From: Actinomycetota bacterium
GTDB taxonomy: Bacteria > Actinomycetota > Actinomycetes > Propionibacteriales > Propionibacteriaceae
DNA: 64,000 nt
Reading direction: 5' to 3'
Assembly (NCBI GenBank): GCA_020161755.1
Contig: JAIUOS010000012.1
Span: forward strand, 1-64,000
Position numbers and translations under genes: made by a program. Below the pieces are notes generated by a model that had not been told where the DNA came from, did no database searches, and worked only from the letters and a program-made list of their open reading frames with translations. This document shows positions 35,061 to 43,884 of the stretch, one piece after another; the stretch's first letter is position 1; every line of letters starts with the position of its first letter.

Positions 35061-36094
35061 CGGAGCTCACTGCTCACGAGGTCGGTGAGTCGCTGTCGCG
35101 CGGCGGCCGCGTCCTGCGGGGTGTAGTCGAGGATGTCGGCCCGCGCCCCGAGCCGGGGGTCGGGGTCGATGCCGCTGCGGGTCGGCAGCTGCGCGGCCCA
35201 GGCCCCCGCGCCGGTGAGTTGGCCCTCGGCCGAGATCGCGTAGTCCACGTAGCGGCGGGCGGCCTCGGGATCGCGCGCGTCGGCCAGCACCGCCACCGAG
35301 CCGATCTCGAAGCCGGTGCCCTCGCGGGGGTAGGTGACGACGAGTTGGCTCGTGCCCTGGTCGATCGCGCGCAGGCAGTGCTGGCTGAACGTCACCGACA
35401 CGGCGGCCTCGCCGCGGGCGACGATGCCGGCCGGCGCCAGGCCCGAGTTGGTGTACTGGAGGACGTTGGCGTCCAGGCGTTTCAGGTAGTCGAGCGCACG
35501 GGCGTCCGTGCCGAGGCGGGCGCGCTGCGTCCACACCATCGTGTAGCCGGTGCCCGAGCTCAGCGGGTTCGGCACCGAGACCTGGTGGCGGAGCTCTGGC
35601 GCCAGCAGGTCGTCCCAGGAGGTCGGCGCGGCCAGGCCGAGGCGGTCCAGGACGAGCTGGTTGGAGCAGAAGCCGAGGACGCCGACGTAGACGCCCGTCC
35701 AGCGACCCTCGGAGTCCTTGTACCGGGGCGCGACCGCGCCGGCCTCGGGCGAGTGGTAGGCCGCGAGCAGGCCCCGCTCGGCCGCGGTCACGTAGGCGTC
35801 CGCCGGCCCGCCGTGCCAGACGTCGAACTCGCGCCGGCCCTCGGGACGGCTGAGCCGGGCGAGCGCCTCGCCGGTGGACAGCCGGACCATCACCACGTCG
35901 ATGCCGGACTGCCGGGTGAACCCGTCCGCCCAACTGCGGCAGAGGTCCTCGATCGAGGAGCACAGCACCGAGATCGAGCGGTGGCCGGACGTGTTGGCCA
36001 GCGCGGTCACGCCCCACGCGAGCATCGCCACGTAGAGCCCGGCGGCGAGCAGCCGGCGCGGCAGGGCTGACCGGCGGGACGCGAGCGCGCTCAT
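35057..36094 (-). CDS. Extracytoplasmic binding protein of the AfuA/FbpA group
   Basis: A 345-residue protein. A basic N-terminus and hydrophobic segment (about 13-33, LLAAGLYVAMLAWGVTALA) form a signal peptide or uncleaved anchor; there is no lipobox. The mature part is a type 2 binding protein: VLCSSIEDLCRSWADGFTRQ, EFDVWHGGPADAYVTAAERG, NPLSSGTGYTMVWTQ and GFEIGSVAVLADARDPEAARR. Relatives bind ferric ion, phosphonates or sugar phosphates; the iron-binding tyrosine pair is not evident, which favours an organic anion. Its start overlaps the response-regulator stop (ATGA). It may both deliver substrate and present it to the kinase. Confidence 0.82.
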   Translation of the reverse strand: MSALASRRSALPRRLLAAGLYVAMLAWGVTALANTSGHRSISVLCSSIEDLCRSWADGFTRQSGIDVVMVRLSTGEALARLSRPEGRREFDVWHGGPADAYVTAAERGLLAAYHSPEAGAVAPRYKDSEGRWTGVYVGVLGFCSNQLVLDRLGLAAPTSWDDLLAPELRHQVSVPNPLSSGTGYTMVWTQRARLGTDARALDYLKRLDANVLQYTNSGLAPAGIVARGEAAVSVTFSQHCLRAIDQGTSQLVVTYPREGTGFEIGSVAVLADARDPEAARRYVDYAISAEGQLTGAGAWAAQLPTRSGIDPDPRLGARADILDYTPQDAAAARQRLTDLVSSELR

Positions 36095-36819
36095 GGCTGG
36101 GGTGGACGGGCGTCCGGATCGCTGCCCGCGCCCAGCCGCGGCATCAGGTAGCCGACGCCACGGACGGTGACGATCAGGTCGTCGGCGGTGGGGCCGATGG
36201 CGTGGCGCAGCCGGTAGGCGGCGGTCTTGACCATGTCGCGGCCGCCGGCGAGCACCGCGGTGTGCCAGACCTCGTTGAGGAGTTGGCGCCACTCGACCGG
36301 CTCGCCGGCGCGGACGGCCAGCGCGACCAGCAGCTCGTACTCCACGCCGCTCAGCCGCAGCGGGACGCCGTCCAGCTGGGCCTGCCGACGTCCCCGGTCG
36401 ATCCGCAGCGGGCCGTTGACGAGGACGTCCTGCTCGGGCGCCCGGCTCCGGGTGCGCCGGATGATCGCGGCCGCGCGGAGGGCGAGCTCGCGCGGCGAGA
36501 ACGGCTTGGTCAGGTAGTCGTCCGCGCCGGCCAGCAGGCCACGGAGGCGGTCCTCCTCCTCGCCGCGCGCGGTCAGCAGGACGACCGGGGTGTCGGACGT
36601 GGCCCGGATGCGTTCGGTGAGCTGGATGCCCGAGGCGCCGGGCAGCATAACGTCCAGGACGACGAGGTCGAACCGCTCGTCGCACAGCATTCGCCACGCC
36701 TGCTCGGCGTTGCGGGCGACGCTGGGGACGAAGCCCTGCGTCTCCAGGGCGAAGCTCACGATGCTGACCATCTGGGTCTCGTCGTCGACGACCAGCACGC
36801 GGGGGGCGGGGTCAGTCAT
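36091..36819 (-). CDS. OmpR-family response regulator
   Basis: A 242-residue protein. The receiver domain has Asp12/Asp13, phosphoacceptor Asp56 in LVVLDVMLPG, and Lys105 in LTKPFSP. A winged-helix domain (about 130-230) ends with DMVKTAAYRLRHAIGPTADDLIVTVRGVGYLM. It is coupled to the kinase gene by an 8-nt overlap. The likely targets are its own operon and perhaps the antiporter gene at 30261. Confidence 0.92.
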   Translation of the reverse strand: MTDPAPRVLVVDDETQMVSIVSFALETQGFVPSVARNAEQAWRMLCDERFDLVVLDVMLPGASGIQLTERIRATSDTPVVLLTARGEEEDRLRGLLAGADDYLTKPFSPRELALRAAAIIRRTRSRAPEQDVLVNGPLRIDRGRRQAQLDGVPLRLSGVEYELLVALAVRAGEPVEWRQLLNEVWHTAVLAGGRDMVKTAAYRLRHAIGPTADDLIVTVRGVGYLMPRLGAGSDPDARPPQP

Positions 36820-37639
36820 GGTCGGGCTCCGTCCGCTCGGCCAGCGGCAGGGTGATGAAGACCGTCGTCCCGCGTCCGGGGATGGTGTCGACCAGCAGGT
36901 GCCCGTCGTGCTGGGCGATGATCCGCTCGGTGATCATCATGCCGAGGCCGGCGCCGCCCATCTCGGCGTTGCCCGCGAAGGGGACGAACAGCCCCTGGCG
37001 CTCCTCGGGGGTCATGCCGGCGCCGTCGTCGCTCACGGCGAGGACGGCCTGGCCCTCGCCGCGGCTCGCGGACACGGTGAGGGTCGCCTCCGTCCCGGCG
37101 TGCCGGCACGCGTTGTTGAGGAGGTTCCACAGCGCCTGGCCGAGCAGCGCGCGGTCGGCCAGCAGGAGCAACGGGGCGCCGGCGTTGTCGAGCCGGATCG
37201 GGTTCGGGTGGACGCGCCGCGCGTCCCGGACGGTCTGGCGGACCAGCCGGCGCAGGTCGAGGCGGTCGAGGTGCAGGTCGAACAGCGGGGAGTCGAGGCG
37301 GGCCTCGGTGAGCAGGTCCTGGGCCAGCGAGATCACCTGGTCGGCGTTGCCGGCGATGGTGTCGACGAACTCGCGCTGCCGGGCGGTGAGCGGCCCGGGG
37401 GTCTCCTCGGCGAGGAGTTCGGCCGCGCCCTTGATCAGGGTGAGCGGCGTCCGGACCTCGTGAGAGAACACGTTGGGACGCTCCACCCGCTTCTTGACCA
37501 GCTCGCGCAGGTGCTCGGTCTCGGTACGGGCGTCGGCCAGTTCGCGGCGGACGGTGACCAGCCACACGGCCAGGAGGACGCAGCCCGCAGCCAGCACCAC
37601 CAGGAGCACCGGCGCCGCGACCTGCATGGGCCACATCAT
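36812..37639 (-). CDS. Sensor histidine kinase with no extracellular sensor domain
   Basis: A 275-residue protein starting at ATG 37639; ATG codons at 37636 and 37627 are also possible and no start has a clear ribosome site, because a REP hairpin ends 5 nt upstream. One membrane segment (about 8-30) is followed by the HisKA helix FSHEVRTPLTLIKGA with phosphoacceptor His60 and a HATPase domain: N-box LLNNACRHAG, G1 DDGAGM, G2 GGAGLGMMI. With a single anchor and no periplasmic loop it must sense through a partner; the co-encoded binding protein or transporter is the natural candidate. Confidence 0.88.
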   Translation of the reverse strand: MMWPMQVAAPVLLVVLAAGCVLLAVWLVTVRRELADARTETEHLRELVKKRVERPNVFSHEVRTPLTLIKGAAELLAEETPGPLTARQREFVDTIAGNADQVISLAQDLLTEARLDSPLFDLHLDRLDLRRLVRQTVRDARRVHPNPIRLDNAGAPLLLLADRALLGQALWNLLNNACRHAGTEATLTVSASRGEGQAVLAVSDDGAGMTPEERQGLFVPFAGNAEMGGAGLGMMITERIIAQHDGHLLVDTIPGRGTTVFITLPLAERTEPDHD

Positions 37640-37644
37640 CCCAC

Positions 37645-37679
37645 GTGGACCGAAAGGGGACAGTCCCCTTTCGGTCCAC
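37645..37679. repeat. REP-like hairpin at the 5' edge of the kinase operon
   Basis: 17-bp arms GTGGACCGAAAGGGGAC and complement around A37662. The arm sequence is the same as in the element at 16776-16812. It lies immediately upstream of the kinase start codon, so its RNA hairpin could mask or define the translation start. Confidence 0.85.
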
Positions 37680-37703
37680 CCCTGACCGGTTCCCTTCCCG
37701 AAC

Positions 37704-38056
37704 GGCCCCTGAGGACCCGCCCGGCGAGGAACGAGCCGGACGGCGTCACGAAGGGGCCGCACCCCACCCCGGCGATTGATTACCGAGTTCCTCGGGTTAT
37801 GAGGACGGCTCCGGACAGCCATCGCGGTGATCACCGAGAAACTCGGGTTGCGGGGCCGGAATTCGACCCGATAAGCCGAGAAACGCGGCAAGCACCGTCG
37901 TGCCGCGCGCCGCTGGCCGCGAAAAGCCGAGAATCCCGGTGAAGAGTGCTGTCCCAGGACCCAAGGCCCCTTCGCGACGCGCTGGCCTGGCGGCGTCACG
38001 AACGGTCCCTGAGGCGCCGGACGGCGAGGAACGAGCCTGGCGGCGTCACGAAGGGC
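37704..38056. repeat. Mosaic intergenic block: B - A - B
   Basis: No gene is seen. Element B copies lie at 37704-37755 and 38004-38055, each with gaggaacgagcc in the loop and gcgtcacgaa at the end; a half copy is near 37970-38000. Element A (37772-37945) repeats the accgagttcctcgggttat, ccgagaaactcgggtt, aagccgagaaacgcgg and gaaaagccgaga phrases seen at 19740-19915. Confidence 0.75.
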
Positions 38057-38100
38057 CGCCGCCGGCCTTCGTCATCCGGGCGAGGGCCGGGATCTCTGGA

Positions 38101-38223
38101 TCCGTCCCCAATCCGGTCCCGGACCGAGACAAGAACCGTCCCCCTTATCCGCCGAAATCTGGCGGATCGAAGAACCGTCCCCGAAACCCGCCGGAATCTG
38201 GCGGATCGAAGAACCGTCCCCGG
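38101..38223. repeat. REP array beside the ROK kinase gene
   Basis: Three units with GAACCGTCCCC (near 38133, 38173 and 38212) in the same orientation, spaced by hairpins such as ccgccgaaatctggcgg. The first part also holds a diverged fragment of the 67-bp palindrome (ccgtccccaatccggtcc then ggaccgag). It ends 1 nt before the ROK gene stop codon. Confidence 0.82.
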
Positions 38224-38224
38224 G

Positions 38225-39115
38225 TCAGGGGGTCCAGGCGAGGGCGGCGGCGCCGATCATCGCCGAGCGGGGGCCGAGGGTGGCCGTCCGGATCGGGGCG
38301 CGGACGCCTGCGGCGGCGTAGGTCGCGTCGAGGGCATCGTGCAGCGGGCCGGCGGCCGAGCCCAGGCCGCCGCCGAGCACGACCGCCTCCGGGTCGAGGA
38401 CGCGCACCAGCGCGGCCATGGCCTGCCCGAGCGCCGCGCCGGCGCTGGTCAGGACCTCCAGCGCGTCGGCGTCCGGGTTGACGGTGAGCTCCCGCGTAAT
38501 GCGCGGGACGCCGGTGCGCGCGAGGTAGCGCTCGGCGATCCCGGCGCCCGAGGCGAACCGCTCGAGGTTACGGACGGGCTCCTCGCCCGGCACGGACGGC
38601 GCCGGCCACTCGCCGAACGCGATGGCCTCGCCGTGGGCGCCCGGCCAGGGCCGCGACCCGATCACCAACGCCGTGGACAGGCCGGTCCCCAGCGACACGT
38701 ACAGGAACGACCCGAGCCCACGGCCGGCGCCCCGCCACGCCTCGCCCCGCGCGCCAAGCCGCACGTCGGAGTCGATCCGGACGGGCACGTCCCCCAGTCC
38801 CCGGTCCCGCAGGACGCGGGCGAGCGCGGCGTCCGGCTGCTCGCCCCAGCTGATCACCTCGTGCGACAGCAGGTGTCCGTCCGGGCTCACGTACTCGGGG
38901 AACCCGGCGCCGACGCCGGCCAGGGTTCCCCGGGTCACGTCGACACCCAGGTCGGCCACCGCGCGCAGCACGCGGCCGAGGTCGTCGGCGTCCGCCTCCT
39001 CAGCCCTGGTCGCCACCTGGTGTTCGGCCAGCACTTCCCCCTCGGCGCCGACGAGGCCGAGCAGGGTCTTGGTGCCGCCGACGTCGATCGCCAGCACGAC
39101 CTCCGCTGGCGTCAC
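38225..39115 (-). CDS. ROK-family protein lacking the zinc motif (sugar kinase-like)
   Basis: A 296-residue protein from GTG 39115, overlapping the GntR stop (GTGA). It has the ROK N-terminal phosphate motif AIDVGGTKTLLGL, the second phosphate motif SLGTGLSTALV and VVLGGGLG near the end. The CxCGxxGC zinc cluster that normally follows the active-site GE(x)GH is absent: the region reads IAFGEWPAPSVPG then RNLERFASGAGI, with no cysteine. Activity is therefore uncertain; it could be a divergent amino-sugar kinase or a non-catalytic relative. It is the last gene of the GntR-controlled run. Confidence 0.78.
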   Translation of the reverse strand: MTPAEVVLAIDVGGTKTLLGLVGAEGEVLAEHQVATRAEEADADDLGRVLRAVADLGVDVTRGTLAGVGAGFPEYVSPDGHLLSHEVISWGEQPDAALARVLRDRGLGDVPVRIDSDVRLGARGEAWRGAGRGLGSFLYVSLGTGLSTALVIGSRPWPGAHGEAIAFGEWPAPSVPGEEPVRNLERFASGAGIAERYLARTGVPRITRELTVNPDADALEVLTSAGAALGQAMAALVRVLDPEAVVLGGGLGSAAGPLHDALDATYAAAGVRAPIRTATLGPRSAMIGAAALAWTP

Positions 39116-39849
39116 TGCGACGCCCGCCGGTAGAGGGTGGCCTGGAAGCGGTAGGCGTCCCCCCGGTAGACCACCTGGCCGAGCACCACCGGCAGGCCGG
39201 CGATGTCGAACGCGACCTCGTCCCCGACCAGGACGGGCGTGCCTGCACCGATGCCCAGCTGGTCGGCGATGGTGGCCGAGGCGGCCTCGGCGTGCATGGT
39301 GTAGTCGCTGCGGATCACCCGGATCCCGCACTGGCTGTCGAGCCGCTCGTACAGCGACGCCGAGCTCCAGTCCTGGTTCTCCAGCCCACCGGCACGCGCC
39401 AGCGCCAGCACCGACCGGTCCACACAGATCGGGGTGCCGTTGAGGCTGCGCAGGCGGACGAGTTCGAGCACCTCGGCGGCCGGCGCGATCTCCAGCTGCG
39501 TCGACTCCTCGATCGTGGCTGGACGCACCGTCTCCCCCAGCAGCCGGGCGCCGGCGACCAGCCCACGGGAGCGGGCCATCTCCGAGAAGCTCAGCAGCTC
39601 GGCCCGATCCCACACGCTGCGCGGTGTCACGAACCAGCCGCGCGCCGGCGAGCTCTCGACCTGGCCCTCCTCCGCCAGCGCCCCCAGCGCCTCGCGGAGC
39701 ACCGTCCGGCTGACCCGCAGCTGCGCGGCGAGTTCACGCTCGCCGGGCAGCTTCTCGTTGGGGGCGAACACCCCGGTCGCGATCAGGTCCAGCAGCCGGG
39801 TGCGCGCCTTGGCGGCACTGCGCCCGACCGGGACTGGCGTGCTCGACAT
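39112..39849 (-). CDS. GntR/HutC-family regulator with UTRA domain
   Basis: A 245-residue protein. The winged helix is at about 15-75 (TGVFAPNEKLPGERELAAQLRVSRTVLREALGALAEEG). The UTRA effector domain follows: VRLRSLNGTPICVDRSVLAL, YERLDSQCGI, and LGIGAGTPVLVGDEVAFD. HutC-type members with NagB-like neighbours often respond to amino-sugar phosphates (NagR/DasR group). It lies inside the operon between the NagB-like and ROK genes, so it is probably autoregulated. Confidence 0.88.
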   Translation of the reverse strand: MSSTPVPVGRSAAKARTRLLDLIATGVFAPNEKLPGERELAAQLRVSRTVLREALGALAEEGQVESSPARGWFVTPRSVWDRAELLSFSEMARSRGLVAGARLLGETVRPATIEESTQLEIAPAAEVLELVRLRSLNGTPICVDRSVLALARAGGLENQDWSSASLYERLDSQCGIRVIRSDYTMHAEAASATIADQLGIGAGTPVLVGDEVAFDIAGLPVVLGQVVYRGDAYRFQATLYRRASQ

Positions 39850-39866
39850 CGTTGCCTCCTGCCTGC

Positions 39867-40691
39867 TCAGGACTCCGCGAGGTCACCCGCCGCAGCCCGG
39901 TCAACATACAGCCCGGCGCCGGGGACGATCCGGTAGACCGTGGCCGGCCAGGACGGGTCGTAGCCCTCGCCGTCCAGCAGCCGGGCGACCGCCGGACGCT
40001 TGTCGTCCCCCACCACGACCATCACGGCCCGGTGGCTCTGCGCGGCGATCGTGCCGACCCCGACGGTGATGCCGTGGGTGGGGACGTCGTCGAGCCCGCC
40101 GAACTCGGGGAACGTGGCCAGGTTGTCGCGGCGGGTCTGCTCGGCGAGCAGGACCACCCGGGTGGTCGAGTCCGGCGCGGTACCCGGCGGGTTGAAGGCC
40201 ACGTGGCCGTCGCCCGCGCCCGAGGCGAGGATGAACATGTCCACCCCGCCCGCCTCGGCGAGCCGCCGGTCGTACGCGGCCGGGTCGGCCGGGTCCGGAC
40301 CCCACACGTTGGCGTCGGGCACCCGGTGCCCGGCCGGCAGGGACGCGTTGAAGACGCCCTGGATGTCCTCGCGGGCGAAGCGCCGGCACGAGTAGTGCAG
40401 GTCGGCGTCCGGCTGCGTCCAGCCGTCCGGGCCGGCGATCGCGTAGTCGTCCATCATGGCGATGACGAGGTGCGACAGGTCGCTGTTGCGGCGGGCGAAC
40501 TCCGCACCCATCGCCTGGTAGGTGCTGACCGGGCTGCGTCCGCCGGGGCAGCCGAGCACGAAGGTGCGGCCGGCGGCGGTGGCCTCCTCGACCAGGTCGA
40601 CGATCTCGACGGCGAGCGCCTCACCGAGTGCCTCCGCGGTCGGGAACACCGTGGGACGGTGCACCGGGGTGGTCTGCGCGGGGTTGTTCAT
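39867..40691 (-). CDS. NagB-like sugar-phosphate isomerase/deaminase, active site altered
   Basis: A 274-residue protein from ATG 40691. NagB/6-phosphogluconolactonase fold motifs: LGCPGGRSPVSTY (phosphate loop), AMMDDYAI (Asp81/Asp82 at the position of the proton-abstracting Asp), and SGAGDGHVAFNPPG (Asp161, His163). In glucosamine-6-phosphate deaminase the last motif is DGHIAFNEPGS; the catalytic glutamate is a proline here (168). So canonical deaminase activity is doubtful, while a related isomerisation or hydrolysis is possible. Its stop lies 17 nt from the GntR start. Confidence 0.75.
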   Translation of the reverse strand: MNNPAQTTPVHRPTVFPTAEALGEALAVEIVDLVEEATAAGRTFVLGCPGGRSPVSTYQAMGAEFARRNSDLSHLVIAMMDDYAIAGPDGWTQPDADLHYSCRRFAREDIQGVFNASLPAGHRVPDANVWGPDPADPAAYDRRLAEAGGVDMFILASGAGDGHVAFNPPGTAPDSTTRVVLLAEQTRRDNLATFPEFGGLDDVPTHGITVGVGTIAAQSHRAVMVVVGDDKRPAVARLLDGEGYDPSWPATVYRIVPGAGLYVDRAAAGDLAES

Positions 40692-40705
40692 AGCTTTGCT
40701 TTCTC

Positions 40706-41536
40706 CTATTCCTTGACGGCTCCCGCGACGATCCCGGTGATCAGGCGTCGTTGCAGGAAGATGTAGAGGACCAGCACGGGCAGCGCCACGAGGACGGCTG
40801 CGGCCGCGATGACCGATGCGTTGAAGTTGCGGGTGTTGCCGGCGAAGAACGACAGCGCGAGCGGCGCGGTCTGGACGTCGGGGTTCTGGGCGACGAGCAC
40901 CAGGGGCATCAGGAACTCGTTCCAGGTGAAGAGGAACAGCAGGGTCGCCAGCGTCGCGATGGCGGGCATCGACAACGGCAGGTAGACCTTGCGGAACGCC
41001 GCCCACCGGGTGGCGCCGTCGACCTGGGCGGCGTCCAGGAGTCCGCGCGGGACGCCCTCGTAGGCGGTGCGCATCCAGAACACGCCGAGCGACACCGAGG
41101 TGGCGATCTGCGGCAGGATCAGCGCCCAGTACGTGTTCAGCAGGCCGAGGTCGCCGAGCATGTAGTACAGCGGGATGATCAGGCCCTCGTACGGCATCAC
41201 CAGGCCGATCAGCAGGAAGCCGGCGAGCAGCGTCTTGCCCGGGAAGGTCATGGTCGCGAACGCGTAGCCGGCGATCGCCGACAGCACGATCGAGCCCAGC
41301 ACCACCCCCAGCGCCACCACGGCGGAGGAGAACAGTGCCCGGCCGAAGCCGCCCTGCGTCCACGCGGCCGCGAAGTTCTCCAGGGTCGGGTGGGTCGGGA
41401 TCTGGAAACCGCTGGGACGCTCCGAGCGCGGCGTGAACGCCAGCGACAGGATCGAGGCGAACGGGTACAGCGCCATCAGCGAGCCGACCACGAGGATGGC
41501 GTGGCCGATGACCGACTCAGACCTGTTCCGGTGCAC
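40706..41536 (-). CDS. ABC sugar transporter permease (MalG type)
   Basis: A 276-residue, six-segment protein. EAA loop GLLDAAQVDGATRWAAFRKVYLPLS and the C-terminal FLQRRLITGIVAGAVKE are standard. It overlaps the preceding MalF-type gene by 20 nt and is followed 14 nt later by the NagB-like gene, so uptake and catabolism are in one transcript. Confidence 0.92.
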   Translation of the reverse strand: MHRNRSESVIGHAILVVGSLMALYPFASILSLAFTPRSERPSGFQIPTHPTLENFAAAWTQGGFGRALFSSAVVALGVVLGSIVLSAIAGYAFATMTFPGKTLLAGFLLIGLVMPYEGLIIPLYYMLGDLGLLNTYWALILPQIATSVSLGVFWMRTAYEGVPRGLLDAAQVDGATRWAAFRKVYLPLSMPAIATLATLLFLFTWNEFLMPLVLVAQNPDVQTAPLALSFFAGNTRNFNASVIAAAAVLVALPVLVLYIFLQRRLITGIVAGAVKE

Positions 41537-42479
41537 GGTTCCTCCTCCTCTGCCTCGGCGCGCCGGAACGGTCGCGCATGACTGCCATCACGATCCCGAC
41601 CATCGCCAGGATGAGGACGGTGATCAGCACCGACTGGGTGCTGGCCCGGCCGACCTCACGGGTGACGAACGCGTCGCGGTACACGTAGTAGGACGGGACG
41701 GTGGTGCTGGTGCCGGGCCGCCGGCGGTGGTGTTCCACACGATGTCGAAGTTGCGCAGGGCGGCGGTGATCATCAGCACCAGCGCCACCCGCAGCTCGCC
41801 CCGCAGGCCGGGCAGGGTGACCGCGAAGAACTCCTGGACCGGGCCGGCGCCGTCCAGTTGGGCGGCCTCGTACAGGTCGGTGGAGATCTTCTGGATGCCG
41901 CTGACGAAAAGGACGAACGCCAGCGAGAACATCACCCAGGTGCCGATCAAGGCCCACCGCGGGCAGGGCGGTGTCGAAGTCGCCGAGCCAGGCGCAGGTG
42001 ATCGAGTCCAGCCCGATGGCGCGGAGAAAGGTGTTCGCCGGGCCGTTCAGGTCGTAGACCCAGCGCCAGGCGATCGCCACGACCACCGAGGAGAGGATGT
42101 AGGGGACGAAGAGCACGGCCCGGAAGAACGCCAGGCCACGCACCGTGATGCGGCTGATCACACCCACCACGACGAGCGCGAGCAGGATCGGCAGGGCCGC
42201 GTAGAACAGGATGAAGACCATGGCGTGCGACACCGCCGTCCAGAACTTCGCGTCGGTGAGCACCTCCACGTAGTTGGCCAGACCGACCGACGTCGCCGGC
42301 GTGATGCCGTCCCACTCGAACAGGGAGATCCAGGCCGACTCCACGACCGGACGGATCATGAACACCACGTAGAAGGCGAGCGCCGGCGCCAGGTAGAGGT
42401 AGGCGGACCACTGGATCCGGTTGCGTCCCCTGACGGGACGCGGGGGCAGGGCCCCCCGCGCCTCGGTCATCCCGGTCAC
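41517..42479 (-). pseudogene. ABC sugar transporter permease (MalF type) with two compensating frameshifts
   Basis: Starts at GTG 42479, overlapping the binding-protein stop. The frame is normal through CAWLGDFDTALPAV, then one extra base near 41951-41954 (within ggccc) shifts reading. The middle part ALIGTWVMFSLAFVLFV... to FDIVWNTTAGGP, including the EAA loop LYEAAQLDGAGPVQEFF, is in the other frame. A missing base near 41710-41716 restores the first frame (GTSTTVPSYYVYRDAFV to the end). Net change is zero. A plus/minus pair in G/C runs is more likely a base-calling error than decay; the repaired protein is a normal permease of about 320 residues. Confidence 0.82.
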
Positions 42480-43861
42480 TTCTTCGATTGGAACTCGGTC
42501 CAGTCCTGCTGGACCGCGGTGAGCAGCTCGGTGGAGCTCTTGCGTCCGTTCATCAGCTCCTGGAGCCCGGAGGTGAAGGTGTCGAACATCGTGTTGGTCG
42601 CCCAGTCGTACCAGTACAGGGAGCCGTTGCTCGACAGCTGGTCGCCGGAGGCCTTCAGCAGGTCGTTGAACATCACGTCGGTGGACGTCACGCCGGCGGT
42701 GGCGATCGGGACCCGGTTCACCTGGGCGAGCAGGTTCGCGTTCTTCGGGTCGTTGATCATGCCGACGAAGGCGATGGCCGCCGGGGTGAGCTTGGTCTTG
42801 GCCGACACGTGTCAGTTGAGGCCGAACGACCCACTGGACGCGGCCTGGTTGGCCGAGCTCTTCGGTGCGGCGATGAAGCCGAACTTGGCGCCGTCGGAGA
42901 CCGTCCCGGCCTGCCAGTTGCCGGCGATCAGGAACACGCCCTGGCCCTTGGCGAAGGCCGCGGCGGCGTCGTCGGGGCTGCGGGCGTCGTAGCCGTCGGC
43001 GATGTAGCCGTCCTTCACCCAGGAGGTCCAGGTGTCGAGCGCCTTCTGGTTGGTGGCGTTGTTGAAGTCCGAGCCGGTCTTGCCGGTGATCCAGCCGACG
43101 GTGTCGGCGGCGGGGGTCATGGCGCCCTGCACCACCGAGAACGCCTGCATCGCGGTCGCCTTGTCGGAGTTGCCCAGCATCAGCGGGACCTCACCGGCGG
43201 ACTTGGCCTTGGCGAGCGCGGCGACCAGGTCGTCGAACGTGGCCGGGGCCTGGAGGCCGAGGTCGGTCAGCTTGGCCTTGTTGTAGAAGATGCCGACCAT
43301 CTGGTTGTCCGGGGACAGGCCGTACACCGTGCCGGAGCCGAAGGTCTTGCCGTCCGGCGACCACTGGAGCTGGCTGATCGCCGAGCCGGCGGCCGCGCGG
43401 TAGCCGTAGGCGTCCGCGACGTCGTCGAGCTGGCGGACGAGGCCCGCCTTCACCAGCGCGCCGTCGGTCGCCCAGCCCTGGTTGCCCTGGGCGACGTCCG
43501 GGGCGTCGGTGGAGTTGAGGGCGTTGACGACGGTCGCGGTCAGGTCGTTGAAGCTCTTGTACTGGATGTCGACCTTGACGTTGGTGAACTCCTGCTCGTA
43601 CTTGGGCACGATCAGCTTCATCAGCGACTCCTCGCCCTGGTCGGCCCACACGTGCAGGGTCACCTCGCCGAGGCTGGAGACCTGCTCGGCGGTGATCGGT
43701 GCGGTGACGGTGTCGGCGGCGGCGGTGGACTCGGCGGGCTTGGACGCGCCCGAGCCGGGCGCCGAACAGCCGGTGAGGGCCAGGGCGAGGCCCAGGCCGG
43801 CGAGGCCGAGGCGGGCCAGGGCGGACCCCGGGTTGGTCCGGCGCGGTCGAGGTGTCTTCAT
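42476..43861 (-). pseudogene. ABC sugar transporter binding lipoprotein with one in-frame TGA
   Basis: Starts at ATG 43861 with a GGAAGGA site; the lipoprotein signal ends in ALTGC. The family 1 binding-protein fold runs through VTLHVWADQGEESLMKLIVP and WQAGTVSDGAKFGFIAAP. After GSFGLN the frame meets TGA at 42812-42814 and continues at once with HVSAKTKLTPAAIAFVGMIN to the normal end. One change (TGG to TGA, giving GLNWHVSAKTK) would explain it. The full length would be 461 residues. All other genes here use TGA as a stop, so recoding is not supported. Confidence 0.82.
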
Positions 43862-43884
43862 TGGATGGTGTCCTTCCGTGTCGC

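Noticed and set aside
42812-42814. TGA decoded as tryptophan or selenocysteine in the binding-protein gene.
   Set aside because: Many intact genes in the window end with TGA, no SECIS-like structure is evident, and neighbouring genes show similar single-base damage.
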